Shown here: one piece after another, positions 53,550 to 60,370 of the stretch
How positions within the stretch are numbered: position 1 is the first letter of the stretch
Layout: each line of letters opens with the position of its first letter
Translations under genes and position numbers: made by a program
The notes under the pieces: generated by a model
The model's database searches: none
The model's input: the letters and a program-made list of their open reading frames with translations, nothing else
What the model was told of the DNA's origin: nothing
Assembly: GCA_021199255.1 (NCBI GenBank)
Contig: JAJQIK010000093.1
Location: 38,238-102,237 of the forward strand
DNA: 64,000 bases
Direction: 5' to 3'
DNA from: Clostridiales bacterium
GTDB taxonomy: Bacteria > Bacillota > Clostridia > Lachnospirales > Lachnospiraceae

Positions 53550-54422
53550 TCATTCCTTAACTGCGCCCAGCGTCACTCCGTGAATAAAGTATTTTTGCAG
53601 CCATGGGTAGATACACAGGATCGGAACCGTAGAAAACATTACGATAGCCGCCTTTAAGGAGGCCGAAAGCCCTGGAGAGGAAAACCCTTCCTGCGTCGCC
53701 ACTTCCACAGAATTGATATTATTAATAATGTTATACAGTAAAAGCTGTAATGGATAGAAAACAGTATTTTTCATATATAAAAGCGCATCTGAATATCCAT
53801 TCCATCTTCCCACCGCATAAAACAACGCCAGGGTCGCAAGCACCGGTTTCGACAGGGGAATATAAATCTTTACTAAAATCTGAATAAAGCTCGCCCCGTC
53901 TATCTCCGCAGATTCCCTCAGGCTGTCCGGTATCCCATAGAAAAAGCTTCTCATAATAATCATGTTATATACGCTCAGGCAGCTTGGGACAATCAGCACC
54001 AGCGGATTGTCTAGCAGCCCCAGATTTTTCATTAACAAATAATTCGGAATGGTGCCCGCATTAAAAAACATCGTAATCGTAATAAAAACATTAATAAAAC
54101 CGCGTCCCTTTAAATTGGGATAAATCAACGGATAGGCGCACAGTATTGTCATCAGCAGCGAAACCAGGGTACATACTATCGTCAGAAATACAGTCCAGAA
54201 GAAAGCCCTGATATATTTCATATCGCTCAGCACCGTCTTATAAGCGTCAAAATTAAATCCCTTAGGAAGCAGATATACTTCATTCCTTACCAGATATTCC
54301 GTACCGCTCAATGATTTGGCCAGCAGGTTTAACATCGGCACCACGCAAATGACGCTCACCAAAATACAAATGACAACAAATACCCAGTCCCCCACGACTG
54401 CCGATCTCGATTTGATCTTCAT
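53550..54422 (-). CDS. Carbohydrate ABC transporter permease (LplC/YtcP type)
   Basis: The second membrane subunit of the sugar importer. The 290 residues have six predicted membrane helices and the MalG-like EAA cytoplasmic loop (GIPDSLRESAEIDGASFIQILVKIYIPLSKP), which contacts the ATPase. The C-terminus (FIHGVTLGAVKE) is characteristic of LplC-like permeases. Its start overlaps the stop of the partner permease by one base (TAATG). No ATP-binding protein is in the locus; systems of this class usually use a shared MsmK-type ATPase made elsewhere. Confidence 0.95.
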   Translation of the reverse strand: MKIKSRSAVVGDWVFVVICILVSVICVVPMLNLLAKSLSGTEYLVRNEVYLLPKGFNFDAYKTVLSDMKYIRAFFWTVFLTIVCTLVSLLMTILCAYPLIYPNLKGRGFINVFITITMFFNAGTIPNYLLMKNLGLLDNPLVLIVPSCLSVYNMIIMRSFFYGIPDSLRESAEIDGASFIQILVKIYIPLSKPVLATLALFYAVGRWNGYSDALLYMKNTVFYPLQLLLYNIINNINSVEVATQEGFSSPGLSASLKAAIVMFSTVPILCIYPWLQKYFIHGVTLGAVKE

Positions 54423-55405
54423 TACCAGATACCCCTTTCTCCCATTTTCCTGGATAACCAGTTAGCCATCAATAAGAAGAATACGCCGACTACCGACTGG
54501 AACAATCCTACCGCAGTGGTTAGCGAGAACTGCAATCCCTTAATACCCACCCGGTAAACATATGTAGCGATTACGTCCGCAACCTGCATCACCAGATTAT
54601 TCTGGAAGGCAAACGGCCTGTCAAAGCCTCCGCCGATAATATTTCCCAGATTCATAATCAGCAGCACAACGATCGTAGGCCTGATACACGGCAATGTAAT
54701 ATGCCACATTTTCTTAAACCTGCCCGCGCCATCCACAGAAGCCGCTTCATATAATTCCGGGTTGATGCCCGCAATGGCCGCCAGATAGACGATGGAACCC
54801 CATCCGAAATTCTGCCATACGCCGAAGCCTACATAGGTTCCCACCCAATGAGCCGCATCATTTAAAAACGGAATGGCAGTACCTCCCGCCGCTGTGATCA
54901 GCATATTGATAAAGCCGTCTGTGGGAGCAAGCAGCTGCAGCGCCAGGCTGTAAATGATAATCCATGATAAAAAATGGGGCATATAGGCAATCGTCTGTAC
55001 CACCTTTTTAAATCTGGAGAAGCACAATTCATTTAAGATCAATGCAAATATGATAGGCGCCGGAAATCCTGCAATCAGGTCAAGTAAGTTCAGCATCAAT
55101 GTATTGCGCAATGCCAAAAGAAAATCTTTGCTCTTAAATGCCTGTATAAAATATTCAAAGCCATGGTTCTTGGCCAGCGGCATCTCCCATACGCTCTGCA
55201 CAATACTATATTTCTTAAAAGCAATCTGGATATAGATCATCGGCGCATATTTAAATACAACCAAATAGATCATCGGAAGAGCCAGCAGCGCATATAGTTG
55301 CCAATATCTCTTCATATACACAGATATGCTGGATTTTGTATGAGTCTTTGGAGTCTTCTGAACCCTTTGAGCCTCCTGAGCCTTCTGCTTATTTTTACTA
55401 CTCAA
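54422..55405 (-). CDS. Carbohydrate ABC transporter permease (LplB/YteP type)
   Basis: The first permease of the importer. I start at TTG 55405 (LSSKNKQKAQEAQ), because it has AGGAGGAG at 8-base spacing; longer frames upstream run into the promoter. The 327-residue protein has a basic N-terminal tail (residues 1-30) and six membrane helices (WQLYALLALPMIYLVVF first), with the MalF-like EAA loop AGINPELYEAASVDGAGRFKKMWHITLP. It is the first gene of the unit that has two 18-bp direct repeats upstream (55492-55530). Identity as a sugar permease is secure; the start choice is moderately secure. Confidence 0.93.
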   Translation of the reverse strand: MSSKNKQKAQEAQRVQKTPKTHTKSSISVYMKRYWQLYALLALPMIYLVVFKYAPMIYIQIAFKKYSIVQSVWEMPLAKNHGFEYFIQAFKSKDFLLALRNTLMLNLLDLIAGFPAPIIFALILNELCFSRFKKVVQTIAYMPHFLSWIIIYSLALQLLAPTDGFINMLITAAGGTAIPFLNDAAHWVGTYVGFGVWQNFGWGSIVYLAAIAGINPELYEAASVDGAGRFKKMWHITLPCIRPTIVVLLIMNLGNIIGGGFDRPFAFQNNLVMQVADVIATYVYRVGIKGLQFSLTTAVGLFQSVVGVFFLLMANWLSRKMGERGIW

Positions 55406-55464
55406 CGCTTCTCTCCTCCTGCACGAATGTTTGTTGTTGTACTTCTTGTACGCTTTATGCTTGT

Positions 55465-55470
55465 ATTCTA
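55465..55470 (-). promoter_or_regulatory. Candidate -10 of the transporter operon
   Basis: TAGAAT (55470-55465 on the minus strand) is 60 bases upstream of the permease start. At the 17-base distance there is only ATGCGC, no recognisable -35, as expected if an activator is needed; the nearby 18-bp repeats start at 55492. Confidence 0.4.
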
Positions 55471-55491
55471 GCACATTAGGATTCGTGGCGC

Positions 55492-55530
55492 ATATAAATT
55501 ATTGCTTTTGTTATATGAATTATTGCTTTT
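55492..55530. repeat. Two 18-bp direct repeats, 21 bp apart, before the transporter operon
   Basis: ATATAAATTATTGCTTTT (55492-55509) and ATATGAATTATTGCTTTT (55513-55530) differ at one base and are offset by exactly 21 bp, two turns of the helix. They lie directly upstream of a promoter with no -35. This is the usual pattern of an AraC-type activator site; no such regulator is encoded in the window. Confidence 0.8.
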
Positions 55531-55596
55531 TTGGTATTTTGTTGTATATTTTGTATGTCCAAAAAGCATTGCGCCCTCCTGATTTTCCAAAAATGC

Positions 55597-55624
55597 ACAA
55601 AAAAAGCGCCCAAAAGGCGCTTTC
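55597..55624 (-). terminator. Terminator downstream of the GntR regulator gene
   Basis: AAAGCGCC and GGCGCTTT form a perfect 8-bp stem with a short loop and are followed on the minus strand by TTTTTTT. It lies about 30 bases after the regulator stop codon and separates the GH67 unit from the transporter unit. Confidence 0.9.
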
Positions 55625-55652
55625 AGGCTTTCAGATGGTACAATGCGTGTAT

Positions 55653-56330
55653 TTAAGCTTTAAAATACTCCGGATAAGCTTTAATCATCTGTTCTTTATC
55701 CATATCATACCGATCCAGATGTTTGGAGGTAACCGCTCTTGCCTGCTCCACATCCCGATTGCGGATTGCTTCTAATATCTGCCTGTGGTCGCTTACAATT
55801 TTACTGTCCTTTACGGTTACAAGCGCCAATACCCTCACTCTGTCGAAATGTATCATCATGTTTGCTTTCATCTTATAAGTTCTTTCTTTTTTAGCCGACA
55901 CATAGATTAAACGGTGAAAGGTATCGTCTAATTCCATCATCTTGTCCGCTACAAAATGATCAAGATAAAATTCCTGTAATTTTAAATTAGCTTCCAGGTT
56001 AATGATATCCTCCGGCGTAGCAATCTGGCATGCTAATTCTACCACTGACAAATCCAGGGACCTGCGGATAAACCGGGCTTCTTCTATCAGGTCAGGGTCT
56101 ATGTAGCTAACGTAATTGCCTCTCTGGGGAATCGTTTCTACAATCTGGGCATGGTTCAAATCGATCATGGCTTCTCTTAAGGGGGTACGGCTCACTCCTA
56201 ACTGCCTGGATAATTCGTTTTCGCTAAGCATCGTACCCGGCTTAAATTCCAGCTTGACTATGTTTTGCGTCAGCCAGCGGTAGGCATAATCCCGGGCAGA
56301 CTCCCCGGGTAATTTTTCATAGTTTATCAT
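55653..56330 (-). CDS. GntR family transcriptional regulator (FCD subfamily)
   Basis: A winged-helix repressor with a C-terminal FCD ligand domain, the subfamily that includes UxuR and ExuR. I start at ATG 56330, which overlaps the esterase stop codon as ATGA. The 225 residues have the N-terminal HTH (GTMLSENELSRQLGVSRTPLREAMIDL) and an all-helical FCD domain with the metal-binding Asp/His positions (ELDDTFHRLIY, SDHRQILEAI, HLDRYD). Its place at the end of the GH67 unit makes it the likely uronate-responsive repressor of this locus; a palindrome at the GH67 promoter (60139-60150) is a candidate operator. Ligand, perhaps fructuronate or glucuronate, is inferred. Confidence 0.93.
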   Translation of the reverse strand: MINYEKLPGESARDYAYRWLTQNIVKLEFKPGTMLSENELSRQLGVSRTPLREAMIDLNHAQIVETIPQRGNYVSYIDPDLIEEARFIRRSLDLSVVELACQIATPEDIINLEANLKLQEFYLDHFVADKMMELDDTFHRLIYVSAKKERTYKMKANMMIHFDRVRVLALVTVKDSKIVSDHRQILEAIRNRDVEQARAVTSKHLDRYDMDKEQMIKAYPEYFKA

Positions 56331-58009
56331 TGTTCCATCTCTCTCCATTTTTCATAAAATCTTTGTGCGACTTCTTTTTTGTTCTGCGGGTGCAGTTCAT
56401 TGTATTGCCCCAGATCATGCAGTACAACCATTTGTGTATTCTCCAGTTTCAACGCTTCCTTCTGCGCCCGCTGCAGCCGTATCCAATCATCGCAGCCTGC
56501 TCCTTCCTCCCCTGCAAAATCCGGAAGCTGGGCATAGAGATATGGCAGTTCTTCTCCAAACAACCGTCTCCATTCCTGAATCATGATTTTGTGAAGCTCC
56601 GCATAATCCTCAGCATGGCCGCAGTTCGATTCTCCCTGATAATACAGAATCGCACAGAACCTGTAATATCTTACTCCATAAATCATACTGTTGTAAAGCG
56701 CCGTTGGCTGCCACGCAAAAAACGTCGCTCCCTCTAAAGGCATCTCTGCGGTCCCTATCCGCGCATCCCATATTCCTTCCAGCGATATTTCACGTTCTCC
56801 ATCTTTAATACAATAGGGCATATCCTTGCGAAAACCTCCTGTATGGGAATAACCGTCTGGTAAAATACCGGCCTGGATATTTCCGGCATCTCCCGCCAAA
56901 TTCCCATCTACAATCACCCGGATTGTTATGGTATTATCGCCCGCTTTTAAGACCCCTGCGGGAATCCGGTATCTCCTTGGCGGATATTGATATTCCGTGC
57001 AGCCCACAAGCGTGCCGTTCATATATGTCTGGTCCCCATCCACAATCGTACCCAGCCGAAGCTCTGTCTCATGCCCAACATATTCCTCTGGTACATTCAC
57101 TACCTTTTTCAGCCAGACAGAACCGTTCATATTACCAAGAATATGATTCTTCCACAGCCCCGGCACCTGTATTTTCATGATGTCTGCGTCCGTCTGATTC
57201 CAGTCAGCCTGTATCCAATTGCGGGCAATCCCTATATCATGCTTCGCGAGCGTATCATACCATTTTTGAGCCCGCAGTTCATCCTGCCGTTGTGTCCGGT
57301 TGACATAATTTTCATCCTTATTTCTCGCGATCTTCTCTTCATAACAATATTTGCAGCTATCGTTTTTGCCACAGGAGCAGCCCGGCCTTTCCCCGCGTCC
57401 TATCCCTTGAATCCGAAGCGCAACCATCTCCTTTAGCAGGGTTTCTTCACTGATAAAAGCTTCTATATGGGTTCCCCCCACCGCCGCATGCACAAGTCCT
57501 ACCGCCACCCCGTCGTGCTGATATTTTTGTACTGCAAAAAAATATCCCAGCGCGCTAAAACCAAGCAGCTCCGGATAACAGGCACAAATCCATTCCCCCT
57601 GTGTAAGGATATCCCTTTTCTCTGTAAACAACGGCTCCTTTGGCAGCTGAAACATACGAATGAGCGGATAATTTGACGCTTCTACTTCTTCCCGGTATAA
57701 GTCCAACGTGCGGTTGACCGGCAGCTCCATATTAGACTGTCCGGCTAATAAAAACACATCCCCCGCATATACGTCGGTCAATATCGCCTGCGTCCCGTCA
57801 TCCGCTTTCACTGCAATCTCATAAGGGCCGCCAGCGGGAACTGCCGGCAGCGTCAACAGGAATCTTTCTCTGTGATCCGCTATTGCAGAAGCCGTATGCC
57901 CTGATAAAGAGGCTTGTACCTTCGTCCCTTCCCGGGCTTCCCCGTATATTTGCAGCCGCTTATCTCTTTGAAAAATCATACCGTCAGAAAAAATATCAGA
58001 TAATCTCAT
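56327..58009 (-). CDS. SGNH-type carbohydrate esterase (sialate O-acetylesterase-like)
   Basis: A cytoplasmic esterase of the SASA/DUF303 group, which removes O-acetyl groups from sugars. The 560-residue protein has the conserved AGQSNMELP block with the nucleophile Ser, the Gly/Asn oxyanion sites (GVAVGLVHAAVGGTHIEAF; YYQGESNCGH) and the C-terminal LYAQLPDF...LHDLGQYNELHPQNKKEVA, with the catalytic His. A jelly-roll insertion lies in the middle (residues about 270-370: VWLKKVVNVPEEYVGHETEL). Sialic acid genes are absent; next to GH67 the likely substrate is acetylated xylo-oligomers, which is inference. It ends in the ATGA overlap with the gntR gene. Confidence 0.9.
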   Translation of the reverse strand: MRLSDIFSDGMIFQRDKRLQIYGEAREGTKVQASLSGHTASAIADHRERFLLTLPAVPAGGPYEIAVKADDGTQAILTDVYAGDVFLLAGQSNMELPVNRTLDLYREEVEASNYPLIRMFQLPKEPLFTEKRDILTQGEWICACYPELLGFSALGYFFAVQKYQHDGVAVGLVHAAVGGTHIEAFISEETLLKEMVALRIQGIGRGERPGCSCGKNDSCKYCYEEKIARNKDENYVNRTQRQDELRAQKWYDTLAKHDIGIARNWIQADWNQTDADIMKIQVPGLWKNHILGNMNGSVWLKKVVNVPEEYVGHETELRLGTIVDGDQTYMNGTLVGCTEYQYPPRRYRIPAGVLKAGDNTITIRVIVDGNLAGDAGNIQAGILPDGYSHTGGFRKDMPYCIKDGEREISLEGIWDARIGTAEMPLEGATFFAWQPTALYNSMIYGVRYYRFCAILYYQGESNCGHAEDYAELHKIMIQEWRRLFGEELPYLYAQLPDFAGEEGAGCDDWIRLQRAQKEALKLENTQMVVLHDLGQYNELHPQNKKEVAQRFYEKWREMEQ

Positions 58010-58040
58010 GTCTATTTCCCTTTGCGTCTTTGCCCATCCA

Positions 58041-60107
58041 TTAATAGATTTCTCTCCTATGCTCGTCTGGAATCCCTGACTTACGATAGAAATAGCTATT
58101 AATTACATCTCTCCACTCTTTCGCACTTTCCAGCTGCATAGACAATCGCGCCGTCACGTTTTGCGTCATATCCTGCGGCAGTAACTGCTCGATTCGGCTC
58201 CACTTCCGTATCATCTCTTCCACATCCTGCACTCCTTCAAAATGGCTGTCATAGATATGCTGAATAATGCTTTTGCCTGTTTTTAACCGATAGGTATATG
58301 GCAAATGATGAAAGAACAAAAGCAGCTCCTCCGGCGTCGTATGCGGCTGCTCATACATAGAAGCATTTGGTTCTAAATACTGCTGCGTAAAACCTGTCCC
58401 TTTCCCTGTGCGGTCTACGCCGATTCCCATATGATCCGCCCTGTGATAGGTTCCCCACCTGGAATATTCATATCCGTCAACATCAGGTCCATAGTGATGA
58501 TGCGGCACAACCATCCAGCCAATTCCGAGGGGCGCATTATATTTTTCATAAATGCCCCAGGAACGGATTAACATCTCCAAAATAATTTCCTCAATTTCCT
58601 GCCTGTGGGGCGCTGTAGATTCAGTGCCGCCCATGTCCAGATAAAATAATCTAATCCACTCCAGCGCAATCTCTTCCGCACTCAGCTCACTGTCAAAGGA
58701 TAAACGGCCAAATCCATACAGATTCGCCGCAGCCATGTCATGCCCGGTCCAATTATCGTCATCCCCGGTATTGCATACCGCCGCCATTCCACAGTTCTTA
58801 TTCAGAAACGCTTCGCCGCTGATCAGCTGCGCTACTGTAGCGTTCTCTGTCCGGGCGTTCTTCAGGCCGGTCTGGAACTGTAATATCTGCTTAAACCATG
58901 GAATCAGGTAACACAAGTGAATCTGCTGTCCTGTATATTCCTGCGCAATCTGCACTTCCAGCATTTGATTCGTCCGGGTCAATCCGCCAAATAACGGCGA
59001 TATTGGCTCGCGCACCTGAAAATCCATCGGGCCATTCTTAATCTGCAGGATCACATTATCATCAAACCTTCCATCCAGATTTTTAAAATAATCGTATCCT
59101 GCCCTGGCACGGTCTGTCTTTTTATCACGCCAATCCTGCATACAGTTATAAACAAAACAGCGCCATATAATAAGGCCATTATGCGGGGCGATTGCTTTTG
59201 CCAGCATATTCGCGCCATCCGCCTGATTGCGATTGTAGGTGAAGGGGCCTGGCCGTCCCTCGGAATCCGCCTTCACCAAAAATCCGCCGAGCAAAGGCAC
59301 CTGGTCATATATTTCATTACATTTATCCGTCCACCATTTAATCACCTGCCCATCTAACGGATCCGCGCTGCCGCATCCGCAATCAAGCGGCATCGCATAG
59401 TTAATACTTACAAATAACCTGATCGCATATCTGGAAAAAAGCTCTGACAATTCCCTAAGCCGTGAATAATGTCTGTCACTGATTAAATAGGTTGCTTCAT
59501 CCTTCACATTGACATTATTAATGACAACTGCATTAATTCCTACCGATGCAACAGCCCTGGCATACATCACTGTCCTATCAGTAATGCAAAGTTCATTATC
59601 AGCAAAAAAGAAAGAGTTCCCAGCATACCCTCTTTCTATGGAGCCGTCCATATTATCCCAATGATTTAACATACGCAAAGGATTAGAAGGCCTTTTGGTT
59701 ACACAGAAATCTTCTAAACCTTTTCCCTGCCGAAGCAAGGATAACAATGCATATGTACCATACAATAAACCTTCATATCCAACTGCTAAGACAACAATAT
59801 GGCCGTCCCTGCGCCATATAGAATATCCTTCCAGTTCCAGCGGCTTCTGGTGATTTCCAAAACCATCTGTAAAATCAGTATTTTCCATCAATTGTAAACA
59901 AAGCGCCTGGGGAGCCTCAGAAACCGTTACCTTTTGCCCAAACATAGCAAGCGCAGCCAATTCTAACTCCTCCATTATGGATACCATAACCGGATGATTT
60001 CTTTCAATATTCTGAAACGAGACACTTTGGAATATCTCTGCTAATCTTTTCTTCCGCCCATCGTTGATAGATACCTTTTGGTAATTTAACCATAAATTGC
60101 TATACAT
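58041..60107 (-). CDS. GH67 alpha-glucuronidase
   Basis: GH67 enzymes release (4-O-methyl)glucuronic acid from the non-reducing end of aldouronic acids imported by the cell. Start at ATG 60107 (MYSNLWLNYQKV) with AGAGGA upstream. The 688-residue protein has the N-terminal beta-hexosaminidase-like domain, then the (beta/alpha)8 barrel with the acid Glu in the motif KADSEGRPGP and the base region NGPMDFQVREP and EVQIAQEYTGQQ, and a helical C-terminal domain (GIGWMVVPHHHYGP, RADHMGIGVDRTG). There is no signal peptide. It leads a three-gene unit with the esterase and the GntR regulator, and its promoter has an operator-like palindrome (60139-60150). Confidence 0.96.
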   Translation of the reverse strand: MYSNLWLNYQKVSINDGRKKRLAEIFQSVSFQNIERNHPVMVSIMEELELAALAMFGQKVTVSEAPQALCLQLMENTDFTDGFGNHQKPLELEGYSIWRRDGHIVVLAVGYEGLLYGTYALLSLLRQGKGLEDFCVTKRPSNPLRMLNHWDNMDGSIERGYAGNSFFFADNELCITDRTVMYARAVASVGINAVVINNVNVKDEATYLISDRHYSRLRELSELFSRYAIRLFVSINYAMPLDCGCGSADPLDGQVIKWWTDKCNEIYDQVPLLGGFLVKADSEGRPGPFTYNRNQADGANMLAKAIAPHNGLIIWRCFVYNCMQDWRDKKTDRARAGYDYFKNLDGRFDDNVILQIKNGPMDFQVREPISPLFGGLTRTNQMLEVQIAQEYTGQQIHLCYLIPWFKQILQFQTGLKNARTENATVAQLISGEAFLNKNCGMAAVCNTGDDDNWTGHDMAAANLYGFGRLSFDSELSAEEIALEWIRLFYLDMGGTESTAPHRQEIEEIILEMLIRSWGIYEKYNAPLGIGWMVVPHHHYGPDVDGYEYSRWGTYHRADHMGIGVDRTGKGTGFTQQYLEPNASMYEQPHTTPEELLLFFHHLPYTYRLKTGKSIIQHIYDSHFEGVQDVEEMIRKWSRIEQLLPQDMTQNVTARLSMQLESAKEWRDVINSYFYRKSGIPDEHRREIY

Positions 60108-60138
60108 TCCTCTTTCCTCTTGATTTTGTATTTGTATT

Positions 60139-60150
60139 CTTGTATGCAAG
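60139..60150. promoter_or_regulatory. Candidate GntR operator at the GH67 promoter
   Basis: CTTGTATGCAAG has complementary outer arms (CTTG/CAAG) and lies on the likely transcription start. GntR-FCD proteins bind short palindromes of this kind (for instance with TTG and CAA half sites). No second convincing copy was found. Confidence 0.45.
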
Positions 60151-60154
60151 TAAT

Positions 60155-60183
60155 ATTATAAAACAAGCGCTCCATTTTGTCTA
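60155..60183 (-). promoter_or_regulatory. Promoter of the GH67-esterase-gntR unit
   Basis: TAGACA (60183-60178), a 17-base spacer and a perfect TATAAT (60160-60155) on the minus strand form a strong sigma-A promoter 48 bases upstream of the GH67 start. Confidence 0.8.
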
Positions 60184-60325
60184 CACTAAAATATCACTTT
60201 GCCTTGCATCCATCTGATCGCTTACAGGCCGACGCCCGAAACAATTGTCCGACGGAATAAAACCACGGGGAATTGTGAACAATTCTTAAGATAGTATAAA
60301 AATTCTTTATTTAGCTGGAAAACTT

Positions 60326-60334
60326 TGTTATAAT
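60326..60334 (+). promoter_or_regulatory. Extended -10 promoter of the penicillin-binding protein gene
   Basis: TGTTATAAT is an extended -10, 37 bases upstream of the ATG; the -35 is poor (TTTATT). A second possible -10 (TATAAA) lies at about 60295, and a 6+6 palindrome AATTGTGAACAATT is at 60271-60284. Confidence 0.55.
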
Positions 60335-60370
60335 CCAAGATAGGTTATTTCGCCTAAGGAGGCAGTATTT

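Noticed and set aside
60160-60175. Possible catabolite-repression (cre) site near the GH67 promoter (GGAGCGCTTGT)
   Set aside because: The central CG is there, but the spacing and flanks do not fit the WTGNAANCGNWWNCA pattern.
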